Positions 26,665 through 33,989 of a DNA stretch of 64,000 nt are shown here, one piece after another. The notes beneath the pieces were generated by a model. The model was not told where the DNA came from. It did no database searches and saw only the letters and a program-made list of their open reading frames with translations. The stretch comes from Flavobacterium sp. Root935. Its GTDB lineage: Bacteria > Bacteroidota > Bacteroidia > Flavobacteriales > Flavobacteriaceae. The DNA lies in assembly GCF_001429295.1 (NCBI RefSeq), contig NZ_LMJL01000010.1, positions 156,971 to 220,970 on the forward strand, given 5' to 3'. A program made the position numbers and the translations under genes. Every line of letters starts with the position of its first letter. Position 1 is the stretch's first letter.

Positions 26665-27273
26665 TTATAGGTGATTCTCTTGAATCGTAACAATAGTTTG
26701 TTCTAGTTTTTTATCGTTTGTTGGTACTCCAACTGCGTTAAATTTCCATTCGTCGTTTCTTTTATAAAAAACGCCTAAAACCATCGATACATTTCCTGCA
26801 AAAGAAGCATCGTTTGCAATATCATAACGAGCAAATTCTTGACTTACCCTTGTTGGAGTTCCTTCGTAAATTCTAATAGATGCGAAAGGAATGTCTTTAA
26901 AATCCTGGCCTCTAAAACTATTTATAAAAAACGCAACATAACTTGCAGCAGGTGTTAACTGAGAAAAATCTAACGTAATAACTTCATTATCTAATCCGTC
27001 ATCACCATTTAAATCTCCTGTTAAATCGTCCCCGCTATGTTTAATAGCACGGTCATTAGAAATTAATTTTCTAAAGTTTACCGAATCGATATGATTTTTT
27101 TTGTCATCATAAACGGCGCAACTTGCATCTAAATCTACTGCTTCTTTTTTACTGCCAAAAAATCCTTTTTTTTCGATTGCTCCCCAATTCACACCAACAC
27201 AAATGTTTACTAGTTTTGAACCGTTACTTTTTTCAAGATTAATACGTTGTCCTTTTTCTAAATTAATTGCCAT
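26665..27273 (-). CDS. TerD-family protein, TerZ-like
   Basis: The 202-residue protein resembles TerZ: VGVNWGAIEKKGFFG (26-40), AVDLDASCAVYD, a VNFRKLISND segment, the acidic loop GDDLTGDLNGDDGLDNE (81-97), FINSFRGQDF and EWKFNAVG. A phrase like NSFRGQ-F also occurs in enterobacterial TerZ. It pairs with the short TerD gene at 27277, mirrored by the pair 23340/24021 on the other side of telA. Spacing to the neighbour upstream is 3 bases. Confidence 0.92.
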   Translation of the reverse strand: MAINLEKGQRINLEKSNGSKLVNICVGVNWGAIEKKGFFGSKKEAVDLDASCAVYDDKKNHIDSVNFRKLISNDRAIKHSGDDLTGDLNGDDGLDNEVITLDFSQLTPAASYVAFFINSFRGQDFKDIPFASIRIYEGTPTRVSQEFARYDIANDASFAGNVSMVLGVFYKRNDEWKFNAVGVPTNDKKLEQTIVTIQENHL

Positions 27274-27276
27274 ATC

Positions 27277-27831
27277 TTAGTTATATTTATTTAAGTAATC
27301 CTCTAATCCGCCTTTCATTCCCACACCCATTGCTTCAAATTTCCATTGGCCTTCTTTATTGTAAATTCTTCCAAATTCAACTGCAGTTTCAATTGAGAAA
27401 TCCTCTTCTAATTCATACTTAACCATTTCAGTATTATTAGAATCATCTACAATACGAATGAATGAATTACGCACTTGTCCAAAATTCTGTTTTCTGTCTT
27501 GAGCATCATGAATAGTAACAACGATACAGATTTCTTTTACAGCACTGTCAATTTTAGTTAGATCGATTTTGATTTGTTCATCATCTCCATCCCCATCTCC
27601 TGTTAAATTATCTCCTGTATGAATAACCGATTCGTCTGGAGCTTTTAGATTATTATAAAAGATAAAATGAGCATCAGATAATATTTTTCCATTTGCACCT
27701 ACAATAAAAGCTGAGGCATCAAGATCGAAACTAGTGCCTGTGCTGCTAATGTTTGTATCCCATCCTAAACCAATGGTAAATTTTGGTGCATTAATATTTT
27801 CTCTTTGTCCTTTCTGCAAATTAATGGCCAT
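27277..27831 (-). CDS. terD: TerD-family protein, short form
   Basis: The 184-residue protein has KFTIGLGWDTN, SFDLDASAFIVG, the acidic loop GDNLTGDGDGDDE at 73-85, VTIHDAQDRKQNFG and the ending MKGGLEDYLNKYN. It is nearly the twin of the copy at 24021. It sits 3 bases after the phosphoribosyltransferase gene and 3 bases before the TerZ-like gene, so the three are surely co-transcribed. Its expected role is a calcium-binding scaffold of the Ter complex. Confidence 0.93.
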   Translation of the reverse strand: MAINLQKGQRENINAPKFTIGLGWDTNISSTGTSFDLDASAFIVGANGKILSDAHFIFYNNLKAPDESVIHTGDNLTGDGDGDDEQIKIDLTKIDSAVKEICIVVTIHDAQDRKQNFGQVRNSFIRIVDDSNNTEMVKYELEEDFSIETAVEFGRIYNKEGQWKFEAMGVGMKGGLEDYLNKYN

Positions 27832-27834
27832 AAT

Positions 27835-28641
27835 CTAATCTATTTTTATTACGTTAATATTGTTTTTGTATTCTAAAATTTGATGATAATTATTACTGAT
27901 AGCCAGATGAAATAACTCATTGCTTTTTTTTCTGGAAATGTTCGATATTAAGTACGCAAACTGCTTATTTTCGAGACTTAATATGTACTTTACAATTCTT
28001 GTGTTGTATTGGAAATCTTCGCTGTTTACAATAGATACGATATCTTCTACGTTTTTTACAGCAAAATAATTGTAATGATTTTCTATTTTTGGATGAACCT
28101 CTTTATTGACTAATTCTGCATAATAAACAAACAGAAAATCACCCTTTACTTCATATTGATTTAATATTTTATTGACAGTGTGCTCATGACTTCCCGTAAT
28201 TTTAATATCATCTACAAAAACGCATAATTTGTCTTCAATAAAATTACGATCGATATAATAGGTATCATTCGATATTAATTTTACTCTTTGTTCAAAATCT
28301 AAATTTCCGTAATCTGTTACATAGGTTTGGTTCCTGTAAATCTTAGATTCAATACAAGCTTTTTTTCCATTTTTAAACAAAAAGCTATTCAGCTCTTTTT
28401 TAAAATAGTAGCATAAAAAGTTGGATGCTGTTGGAATAGATAAATAAGGACTTGGCAGGATAACGATTTCTTTATCTGATAAAATTAAATCTCTATGTTG
28501 ATCAACAAACCCGTCAAAGAGTTCTTCAGCAAATTTCTCTGCATAAAATTTATCTCCAAACTTAAATCTGCTGTAATCTGCTTCTTTAAAAGGACAGATT
28601 TTTTCATCAGCAATTTTATGTAAACTGTAGCTTTTATTCAC
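27835..28641 (-). CDS. Phosphoribosyltransferase-like protein of the Ter biosynthetic arm
   Basis: The 268-residue protein has a PRPP-binding motif VDDIKITGSH (143-152) preceded by hydrophobic residues, as in type I phosphoribosyltransferases. It also has IVILPSPYLSIPTASNFLCYYF (59-80), which could be the upstream substrate region. Ter loci often carry PRTase and HAD genes proposed to make a nucleoside-like metabolite. Here only one PRTase and one HAD remain and no ATP-grasp or aldolase gene is seen. It lies 2 bases after the HAD gene. The base accepted by the enzyme cannot be read from sequence. Confidence 0.75.
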   Translation of the reverse strand: MNKSYSLHKIADEKICPFKEADYSRFKFGDKFYAEKFAEELFDGFVDQHRDLILSDKEIVILPSPYLSIPTASNFLCYYFKKELNSFLFKNGKKACIESKIYRNQTYVTDYGNLDFEQRVKLISNDTYYIDRNFIEDKLCVFVDDIKITGSHEHTVNKILNQYEVKGDFLFVYYAELVNKEVHPKIENHYNYFAVKNVEDIVSIVNSEDFQYNTRIVKYILSLENKQFAYLISNISRKKSNELFHLAISNNYHQILEYKNNINVIKID

Positions 28642-28643
28642 TT

Positions 28644-29309
28644 TTATATTTTTAATAGATGAGCATTAAAGCCAAATTTTGTGGCTCCATCATAATCAGC
28701 AATACTATTATCGCCAACATGCAAAACATCTTTTTTTTCTATTGGTTTATATTTACTTACTTCGTTAAATACTAACTGAAAAATTTCAGTATTTGGTTTT
28801 GAAAATCCTACTTCATCAGAATAAATCTGAAACTTAAAATATTGTGACAGGTTATAATATTCTAATACTTTTCGCAAAGTATTTCCTTTAATGAATGCCG
28901 TATTACTTAAAATATTTATAGACTTCCCTTCATCTGTCACTTTTTTGAATACTTTTTCGATATCAGAATATATTAAAACTGGTTTATATTCCAAAAACAA
29001 TTCTTCTGTATGACCATAGAATTGTAGAAAACGATCTGTTCCATTTTTATTTAAGTCAACATCAAGAGCGCTTAAAATTAAGTAATAAATTTCGTACGTA
29101 TCTATATTTAATCCTGTTTTTTCATTAATATTATTGCATAAAACATCGTAATATCGAATCACTTCATTTACTTTCTCAATTCCGTGTTCAATTTCAAAAA
29201 AATCTCTAAACAATAAATTTCTTTTTTGCTTAAATTCTGGATGTGATTTTATTAATGTGAGCCATAAATCAAACGAAAGATGACTGTAATTTTCATAATT
29301 TATTTTCAA
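28644..29309 (-). CDS. HAD-superfamily hydrolase of the Ter locus
   Basis: The 221-residue protein has HAD motifs in order: FDLWLTL (nucleophile Asp14), ILSNTAF (motif II), GFSKP (Lys motif III) and HVGDNSIADYDGA (motif IV). The residue two after the nucleophile is Trp16, not the Asp usual in phosphatases, as seen in haloacid-dehalogenase-like and some other HAD enzymes, so simple phosphatase activity is less certain. A helical cap lies between motifs I and II. It is 2 bases upstream of the PRTase gene and 72 bases downstream of the first TerD gene. Confidence 0.85.
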   Translation of the reverse strand: MKINYENYSHLSFDLWLTLIKSHPEFKQKRNLLFRDFFEIEHGIEKVNEVIRYYDVLCNNINEKTGLNIDTYEIYYLILSALDVDLNKNGTDRFLQFYGHTEELFLEYKPVLIYSDIEKVFKKVTDEGKSINILSNTAFIKGNTLRKVLEYYNLSQYFKFQIYSDEVGFSKPNTEIFQLVFNEVSKYKPIEKKDVLHVGDNSIADYDGATKFGFNAHLLKI

Positions 29310-29381
29310 AAGTCTGCATTTAAAATTAACATCATAAAGTAATTTTACCGAAATTACTTTTTTACAAAGGCGAACTTTTAG

Positions 29382-29957
29382 TTATTTTATTATTTCTCCA
29401 GAATAATATTTCTCTAAAAAATAACTTAAATCGGCTCTGTAACCAATTCCAGAAGCTTCAAATTTCCAATTGCCATTTCTTTTATACAACCTTCCAAATT
29501 CAACACCTGTTTCTATAGAAAAATCTTCTCCCAGTTCATACTTAGCAATTTCCTGCCCATTAGAATCATCAACAATTCTGATATATGAATTTCTTACTTG
29601 TCCAAAATTTTGTTTCCTGCGTTCAAAATCTTCAATTGTAACCACAAAAAGAATTTCTTCTACAGCTGGATCAATTTTACTTAAGTCTACTTTTATAGCC
29701 TCATCATCGTCACCGTCACTATTTCCTCCCGTAGGATCATCACCTGTGTGTAATAAAGCACCGTCTGGAGATGATAAATTATTATAAAAAACAAAATAGC
29801 TTTCACCTAAAAGTTTTCGGTTTGCATTTATCATTATCGCTGACGCATCTAAATCAAAATCATGCCCTGTGCCCTCATTAGGATCCCAACCTAAACCAAC
29901 AGTAATATTAGACAATCCGATATCAATTTTTTGTCCTTTTTGTAAATTTATTGCCAT
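29382..29957 (-). CDS. terD: TerD-family protein, first gene of the Ter operon
   Basis: The 191-residue protein starts MAINLQKGQKIDIGL and has TVGLGWDPNEGTGHDFDLDAS, the acidic loop GDDPTGGNSDGDDDE (72-86), the VVTIEDFERRKQNFG segment and WKFEASGIGY. It is the most divergent short TerD copy: its acidic loop is two residues longer and the C-terminus ends YYSGEIIK instead of LNKYN. As the first gene on the minus strand its 5' region (29958-30268) should carry the operon promoter, but no clear TAnnTTTG element was found. Confidence 0.92.
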   Translation of the reverse strand: MAINLQKGQKIDIGLSNITVGLGWDPNEGTGHDFDLDASAIMINANRKLLGESYFVFYNNLSSPDGALLHTGDDPTGGNSDGDDDEAIKVDLSKIDPAVEEILFVVTIEDFERRKQNFGQVRNSYIRIVDDSNGQEIAKYELGEDFSIETGVEFGRLYKRNGNWKFEASGIGYRADLSYFLEKYYSGEIIK

Positions 29958-30268
29958 TATAATATTTTATATTAAAAAATTAACCTGTACAATAATACAA
30001 AAAAGAAGACCATTAAATAATGAGGGATTCCGTAAAAACGAAAATATTTATCAACAAAAACAGACTAATTTTATATCATAACTAAAAATTATTTATTTTA
30101 TACAGGCAGATGATCAAAAAAAGAAGCAACTAAATCATCCATTAATGAAAAGTAAAAAAAGACAATCATATTAACTATCTTTACATTTTAATAAATGGTG
30201 AATAAATAAAGAATTTTAATACCTCACTAATCTTAATTGAACCATCATTTTACACTCAATAAATAAAA
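29958..30268. other. Divergent intergenic region before the Ter operon, no gene seen
   Basis: The stretch separates the Ter operon (minus) from the DUF983 gene (plus). It is AT-rich with poly-A tracts. On the plus strand a TATCTTTA (near 30175) resembles a -7 element with one mismatch. On the minus strand no clear TAnnTTTG was found. Any stress operator would be here but is not evident. Confidence 0.5.
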
Positions 30269-30652
30269 ATGTTAAAAAAAGGATCCAAACTAAATAGTAT
30301 TTTAACAGGAAGTTGTCCAAAATGCCAAAAAGAAAGCATGTATGAAGACAAAAATCCGCTTCATTTGACTAAAGTTCTAAAAATGAACGAAAAATGCAGT
30401 CATTGTGGATTTAAATATCAAATTGAACCTTCGTTTTTTTATGGCGCAATGTATGTAAGCTACGGACTAAATGTGGCTGTTGGAATTGCCGCATTTATTG
30501 TTTCTTTTGTCTTTTTTGGAGCTACTATCGAACAATCGTTTGTATCAATTATTCTGACTTTAGTGGTTTTATTTCCTTTTGTGCTGCGCCTCTCTAGAAA
30601 CTTATACATAAATATGTTTGTTTCTTATGATCCTAAGGCCGGTCAGAAATAA
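30269..30652 (+). CDS. DUF983 family zinc-ribbon membrane protein
   Basis: The 127-residue protein has a zinc ribbon (Cys16, Cys19, Cys43, Cys46) followed by FFYGAMYVSYG and two hydrophobic helices (about residues 66-85 and 88-105). This matches DUF983. Members are small inner-membrane proteins of unknown role, often near respiratory genes. Its last 20 bases overlap the 3' end of the convergent FAD oxidoreductase gene. The start at 30269 is supported by the conserved short distance to the first Cys pair. Confidence 0.87.
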   Translation: MLKKGSKLNSILTGSCPKCQKESMYEDKNPLHLTKVLKMNEKCSHCGFKYQIEPSFFYGAMYVSYGLNVAVGIAAFIVSFVFFGATIEQSFVSIILTLVVLFPFVLRLSRNLYINMFVSYDPKAGQK

Positions 30653-31706
30653 TACTTTTTAAATATCTTTTATGAAATCGCTTAATATCTGCTTCGCGAT
30701 CTATAGGAATATTGTTTTCGATATGATCGTATAAAGCTTTAGCCATTGCCGGGCCCAGCATTACGCCGCGGGTACCAAGTCCGTTGAGGATGTGTAGTGA
30801 TTTATAAACTTCATGTGTTCCCAAAAGAGGTCTTCTATCCGAAACGGTAGGTCGTACTCCTCCAAAGTGCTTTACAATTTCAAAATCACACGTAATAATT
30901 TCTTTTATACGCTCTAGAAGTTCTTGTTTACCTTCTTCTGTGGGTGTATCTGTTTTATCCTGCCAATTGTACGTCGCACCTACTTTGAACAAATTTCCAC
31001 CCAGCGGTAAAATGAAAACACTGGTATTTACAATTACATCAATATTTAATTTTGGTGCTTTTATAATAAATAATTCTCCTTTTGTACCATCCAGAGGCAG
31101 GTAACTGAAATAAGGATTTTTATGCATTCCGAAACCTTCTGCAAAAATAATATGACGCGCTTTTATATTTTTATATTGAATTCCAGAATCTAAAATCTCT
31201 AGGAAACTGCTGTGAAAAGAATCCTCAAGTAATAAATTATTTTCAAGCAAATATTCTCTATAACTATCTAATAATAAAGCAGTCTTAACATAACCAGTAT
31301 GCAAAACCTCTCCATAATCAAAAGGAGAATCGATGCTATTATATTTCTTAGTAATTAATTTGGTAGATAGGAAAGGTGCCAAATTAATTTTATCAGAAGC
31401 TGCAAACCAGTTGTTCTGCTCTTCAATTGAAAAGAACTTTCTTAAAACCGGCATTTTAAAATTGAATTTCTCTTTTAATTTATCTTCTACCTGGTCATAG
31501 AATTCATTCATGAGAACTAATTGTTCTTGTGCCTTCCACACTTCACTAAAACGCTTTAGAATAACAGGATTGTACAAACCTCCTGCTACTCTAGATGAGT
31601 TTTGCGATTTGTTATCCAAAACCAAAATAGTTTTATTGTTTTTAAGTGCAGTTTCGGCAAAAGAAATTCCAGCCAATCCAGATCCGACGATTAAATAATC
31701 AAGCAT
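30633..31706 (-). CDS. FAD-dependent oxidoreductase, DadA/GlcD-like
   Basis: The 357-residue protein opens with a dinucleotide-binding motif, IVGSGLAGISFAE (residues 5-17), has SRVAGGLYNPV further on, and closes with GVRPTVSDRRPLLG and LGTRGVMLGPAMA, typical of the amine/amino-acid oxidase (DAO) family. The probable reaction is flavin-dependent oxidation of an amino acid or amine; the substrate cannot be read. The gene lies 71 bases after gldO and its 3' end overlaps the DUF983 gene. A terminator between it and gldO makes separate transcription likely. Confidence 0.85.
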   Translation of the reverse strand: MLDYLIVGSGLAGISFAETALKNNKTILVLDNKSQNSSRVAGGLYNPVILKRFSEVWKAQEQLVLMNEFYDQVEDKLKEKFNFKMPVLRKFFSIEEQNNWFAASDKINLAPFLSTKLITKKYNSIDSPFDYGEVLHTGYVKTALLLDSYREYLLENNLLLEDSFHSSFLEILDSGIQYKNIKARHIIFAEGFGMHKNPYFSYLPLDGTKGELFIIKAPKLNIDVIVNTSVFILPLGGNLFKVGATYNWQDKTDTPTEEGKQELLERIKEIITCDFEIVKHFGGVRPTVSDRRPLLGTHEVYKSLHILNGLGTRGVMLGPAMAKALYDHIENNIPIDREADIKRFHKRYLKSIISDRP

Positions 31707-31722
31707 TGCGAAGTGTATAAAT

Positions 31723-31757
31723 AAAAAACTCTTACTACAAAGGTAGCAAGAGTTTTT
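31723..31757 (-). terminator. Terminator after gldO
   Basis: AAACTCTTAC pairs with GCAAGAGTTT with an A-run (T-run on the minus strand) on the outer side. It closely resembles the terminator after gldN at 32894-32933. Confidence 0.75.
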
Positions 31758-31777
31758 CTATAATTTGATTTGAGTAC

Positions 31778-32770
31778 TTAGTAATTCCACATATCTTGCT
31801 CGAAATTACGTATCTTTTCTTTTAATCTTTCTGATTCTAATAACTGACTCTGTGCATCGTCACGAATATAATCTTTGATCTCACGATCTCCGTACATATT
31901 CTCTTCTTTATAAATAACCGCATTAAATCTTCTCGAATTCAATATTTGATCAAATGAAATTGGAAGTGCTGAATTTTGATCATTAAAGGCTTTAGCCTCG
32001 TGTAAAACTTCCCTCGCATTCGGGAAAAATACCCAAAACAATTCAATGTAATCCTTCTCGTCACTATTCATGGTATAAACATCTGGGGTTACCGGACAAA
32101 TGCCAAGTAAACGATATTTCAATTCACTCTGACGTTTATCAAAATACCAAAATCCTTTAATCTTATATTGACTAACATCTGCTGCAGTAAGATCTTGCTT
32201 CAATATATATTCAGCAGGAACAGTTCTAGTTGGTCCAACTGTTCGATCTTCATACGTTACTTTTTTGTTCTTTCCCGTACCAGTAACAATCTTTTTCTTA
32301 ACCACACGTGTTTTGTAGTCATCTGGATATTGATTGATTAATTCTCTACCTGCATCTGTTGTATCTACACGAGATAATGCCCCTTCAATGTCTTTTAAAG
32401 ATTTCTTTATATTAAAATAACTGTCTGCATAAACTTCCGTTATTCTACCATTCTTTATAGCCTTCGTCAAAACATCGTAAAGTGAGCGTCTATCGGGGCC
32501 AATGTTAGCAGTATCCACAGGAAAATATAATGGAAAGTTGATTTTTTCATTTAAGTCAATGATTTCCCAAGTAGTTTTCCCCATCAAAATATCTCTATCA
32601 TCTACATAACCATAAGCAAGGGGCTTATCGTTATCAGATACCATCTGTGCAGGTGTTTTAATTCCTATCTGATCTGCAGTTTTTGCATTAAGTAAATTAG
32701 ACTGCGCATTAGAAGCTAAGCCTCCAGCGATGGAAACAATAGCTATTAAAAAATTTCTTATTTTCATCAT
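31778..32770 (-). CDS. gldO: GldO, GldN paralogue of the T9SS
   Basis: The 330-residue protein is a near copy of the GldN encoded upstream, including YGYVDDRDILMGKTTWEII, ELINQYPDDYK, PAEYILKQDLTAADVSQYKIKG and the ending FEQDMWNY. A signal peptide ends near ASNAQ. In F. johnsoniae GldO is a downstream paralogue partly redundant with GldN, a periplasmic part of the T9SS core ring with GldK. Changes are mainly in linker positions (for example IKNGRITEVYADS). It follows gldN by 185 bases with a terminator in between. Confidence 0.92.
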   Translation of the reverse strand: MMKIRNFLIAIVSIAGGLASNAQSNLLNAKTADQIGIKTPAQMVSDNDKPLAYGYVDDRDILMGKTTWEIIDLNEKINFPLYFPVDTANIGPDRRSLYDVLTKAIKNGRITEVYADSYFNIKKSLKDIEGALSRVDTTDAGRELINQYPDDYKTRVVKKKIVTGTGKNKKVTYEDRTVGPTRTVPAEYILKQDLTAADVSQYKIKGFWYFDKRQSELKYRLLGICPVTPDVYTMNSDEKDYIELFWVFFPNAREVLHEAKAFNDQNSALPISFDQILNSRRFNAVIYKEENMYGDREIKDYIRDDAQSQLLESERLKEKIRNFEQDMWNY

Positions 32771-32893
32771 AATATTTATTACAAGACATTAAACGAAAAT
32801 TTATTATAAATATTGTTATTTTTCTTACATAAATAAATTACTATAATTTTGAAAGCTTTTAATTCAGCTTAAAAGCTTTTTTAATTTATTACA

Positions 32894-32933
32894 TAAAAAA
32901 AAACTCTTACTACAAATGTAATAAGAGTTTTTT
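32894..32933 (-). terminator. Terminator after gldN
   Basis: AAACTCTTAC and ATAAGAGTTT form a stem around TACAAATGTA, with a T-run on the minus strand. It is a near copy of the one after gldO, so the duplicated unit includes the terminator. Confidence 0.75.
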
Positions 32934-32955
32934 AATTATTATGTTATGTATCAAC

Positions 32956-33945
32956 TTAGTAGTTCCACATATCTTGTTCGAAATTGCGAATTTTCTCTTT
33001 CACTCTTTCAGATTCTAACAATTGATTTTGAGCATTGTCTTTCATGTAATCGCTAATAGCTCTGTCTCCATAAAGATTCTCTTCTTTGTAAACAACAGCA
33101 TTAAAACGTCTTGAATTTAAAATCTGATCAAATGAGATTGGAAGAGCTGAATTGTTATCATTGAAAGCTTTTGCTTCATGCAGAGCTTCTCTGGCATTTG
33201 GGAAGAATACCCAAAATAATTCAATATAATCCTTTTCATCACTATTCATTGTATAAACGTCTGGAGTTACTGGACAAATTCCAAGTAAACGATATTTCAA
33301 TTCACTTTGACGTTTATCAAAATACCAGTATCCTTTAATTTTATACTGAGTAACATCTGCAGCCGTAAGATCTTGTTTCAAAATGTATTCAGCAGGAACC
33401 GTTCTTGTTGGTCCAACTGTTTCTTCAACATAAGAAACACTTTTATTTTTACCTTTACCTGTTACTACTTTTTTCTTCACAACACGAGATTTGTAGTCAT
33501 CTGGATATTGGTTAATTAACTCTCTACCTGCATCTGTTGTATCAATTCGAGATAATGATCCTTCGATATCTTTCATAGATTTTTTGGTATTAAAATAACT
33601 ATCAGTATACACTTCTGTTACTTTTCCACCTTTAATAGCTTTAGTCAAAACGTCATAAAGAGAACGTCTATTAGCACCAATATTAGCTGTATCTACAGGA
33701 AAGTATAATGGAAAGTTGATTTTTTCATTTAAATCAATGATTTCCCAAGTAGTTTTTCCCATCAAAATATCTCTATCATCTACATAACCATAAGCCAAAG
33801 GCTTATCATTGTCAGATATAAGTTGAGCAGGAGTTTTAAGTCCAATCTGATCAGGCGTTTTTGCGTTAAGCAAATTAGATTGCGCATTAGAAGCAAAACC
33901 TCCAGCGATAGAAACAACGGCTATTAAAAAATTTCTTACTTTCAT
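32956..33945 (-). CDS. gldN: GldN, periplasmic T9SS core protein
   Basis: The 329-residue protein has a signal peptide (MKVRNFLIAVVSIAGGFASNAQ) and the GldN body, with two acidic-aromatic segments ILMGKTTWEIIDLNEK and LFWVFFPNAREALHE and the ending FEQDMWNY. GldN forms the T9SS periplasmic ring with GldK and is needed for secretion and gliding. It is 44 bases after gldM and in the same order as in F. johnsoniae. The paralogue gldO follows. Confidence 0.95.
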   Translation of the reverse strand: MKVRNFLIAVVSIAGGFASNAQSNLLNAKTPDQIGLKTPAQLISDNDKPLAYGYVDDRDILMGKTTWEIIDLNEKINFPLYFPVDTANIGANRRSLYDVLTKAIKGGKVTEVYTDSYFNTKKSMKDIEGSLSRIDTTDAGRELINQYPDDYKSRVVKKKVVTGKGKNKSVSYVEETVGPTRTVPAEYILKQDLTAADVTQYKIKGYWYFDKRQSELKYRLLGICPVTPDVYTMNSDEKDYIELFWVFFPNAREALHEAKAFNDNNSALPISFDQILNSRRFNAVVYKEENLYGDRAISDYMKDNAQNQLLESERVKEKIRNFEQDMWNY

Positions 33946-33989
33946 CGTGGTATCATTATAAGATATTGAACGTAGCTTACACTACTTTA

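Noticed and set aside
26661..26693. Longer start for telA at 26693
   Set aside because: It would overlap the TerZ-like gene by 29 bases and adds residues unlike the TelA family. The ATG at 26660 gives a clean start 4 bases after the previous stop.
15805..29957. Prophage or integrative element as origin of the Ter block
   Set aside because: No integrase, transposase, phage structural gene, tRNA border or direct repeats were found at the block ends, and base composition by eye matches the surroundings.
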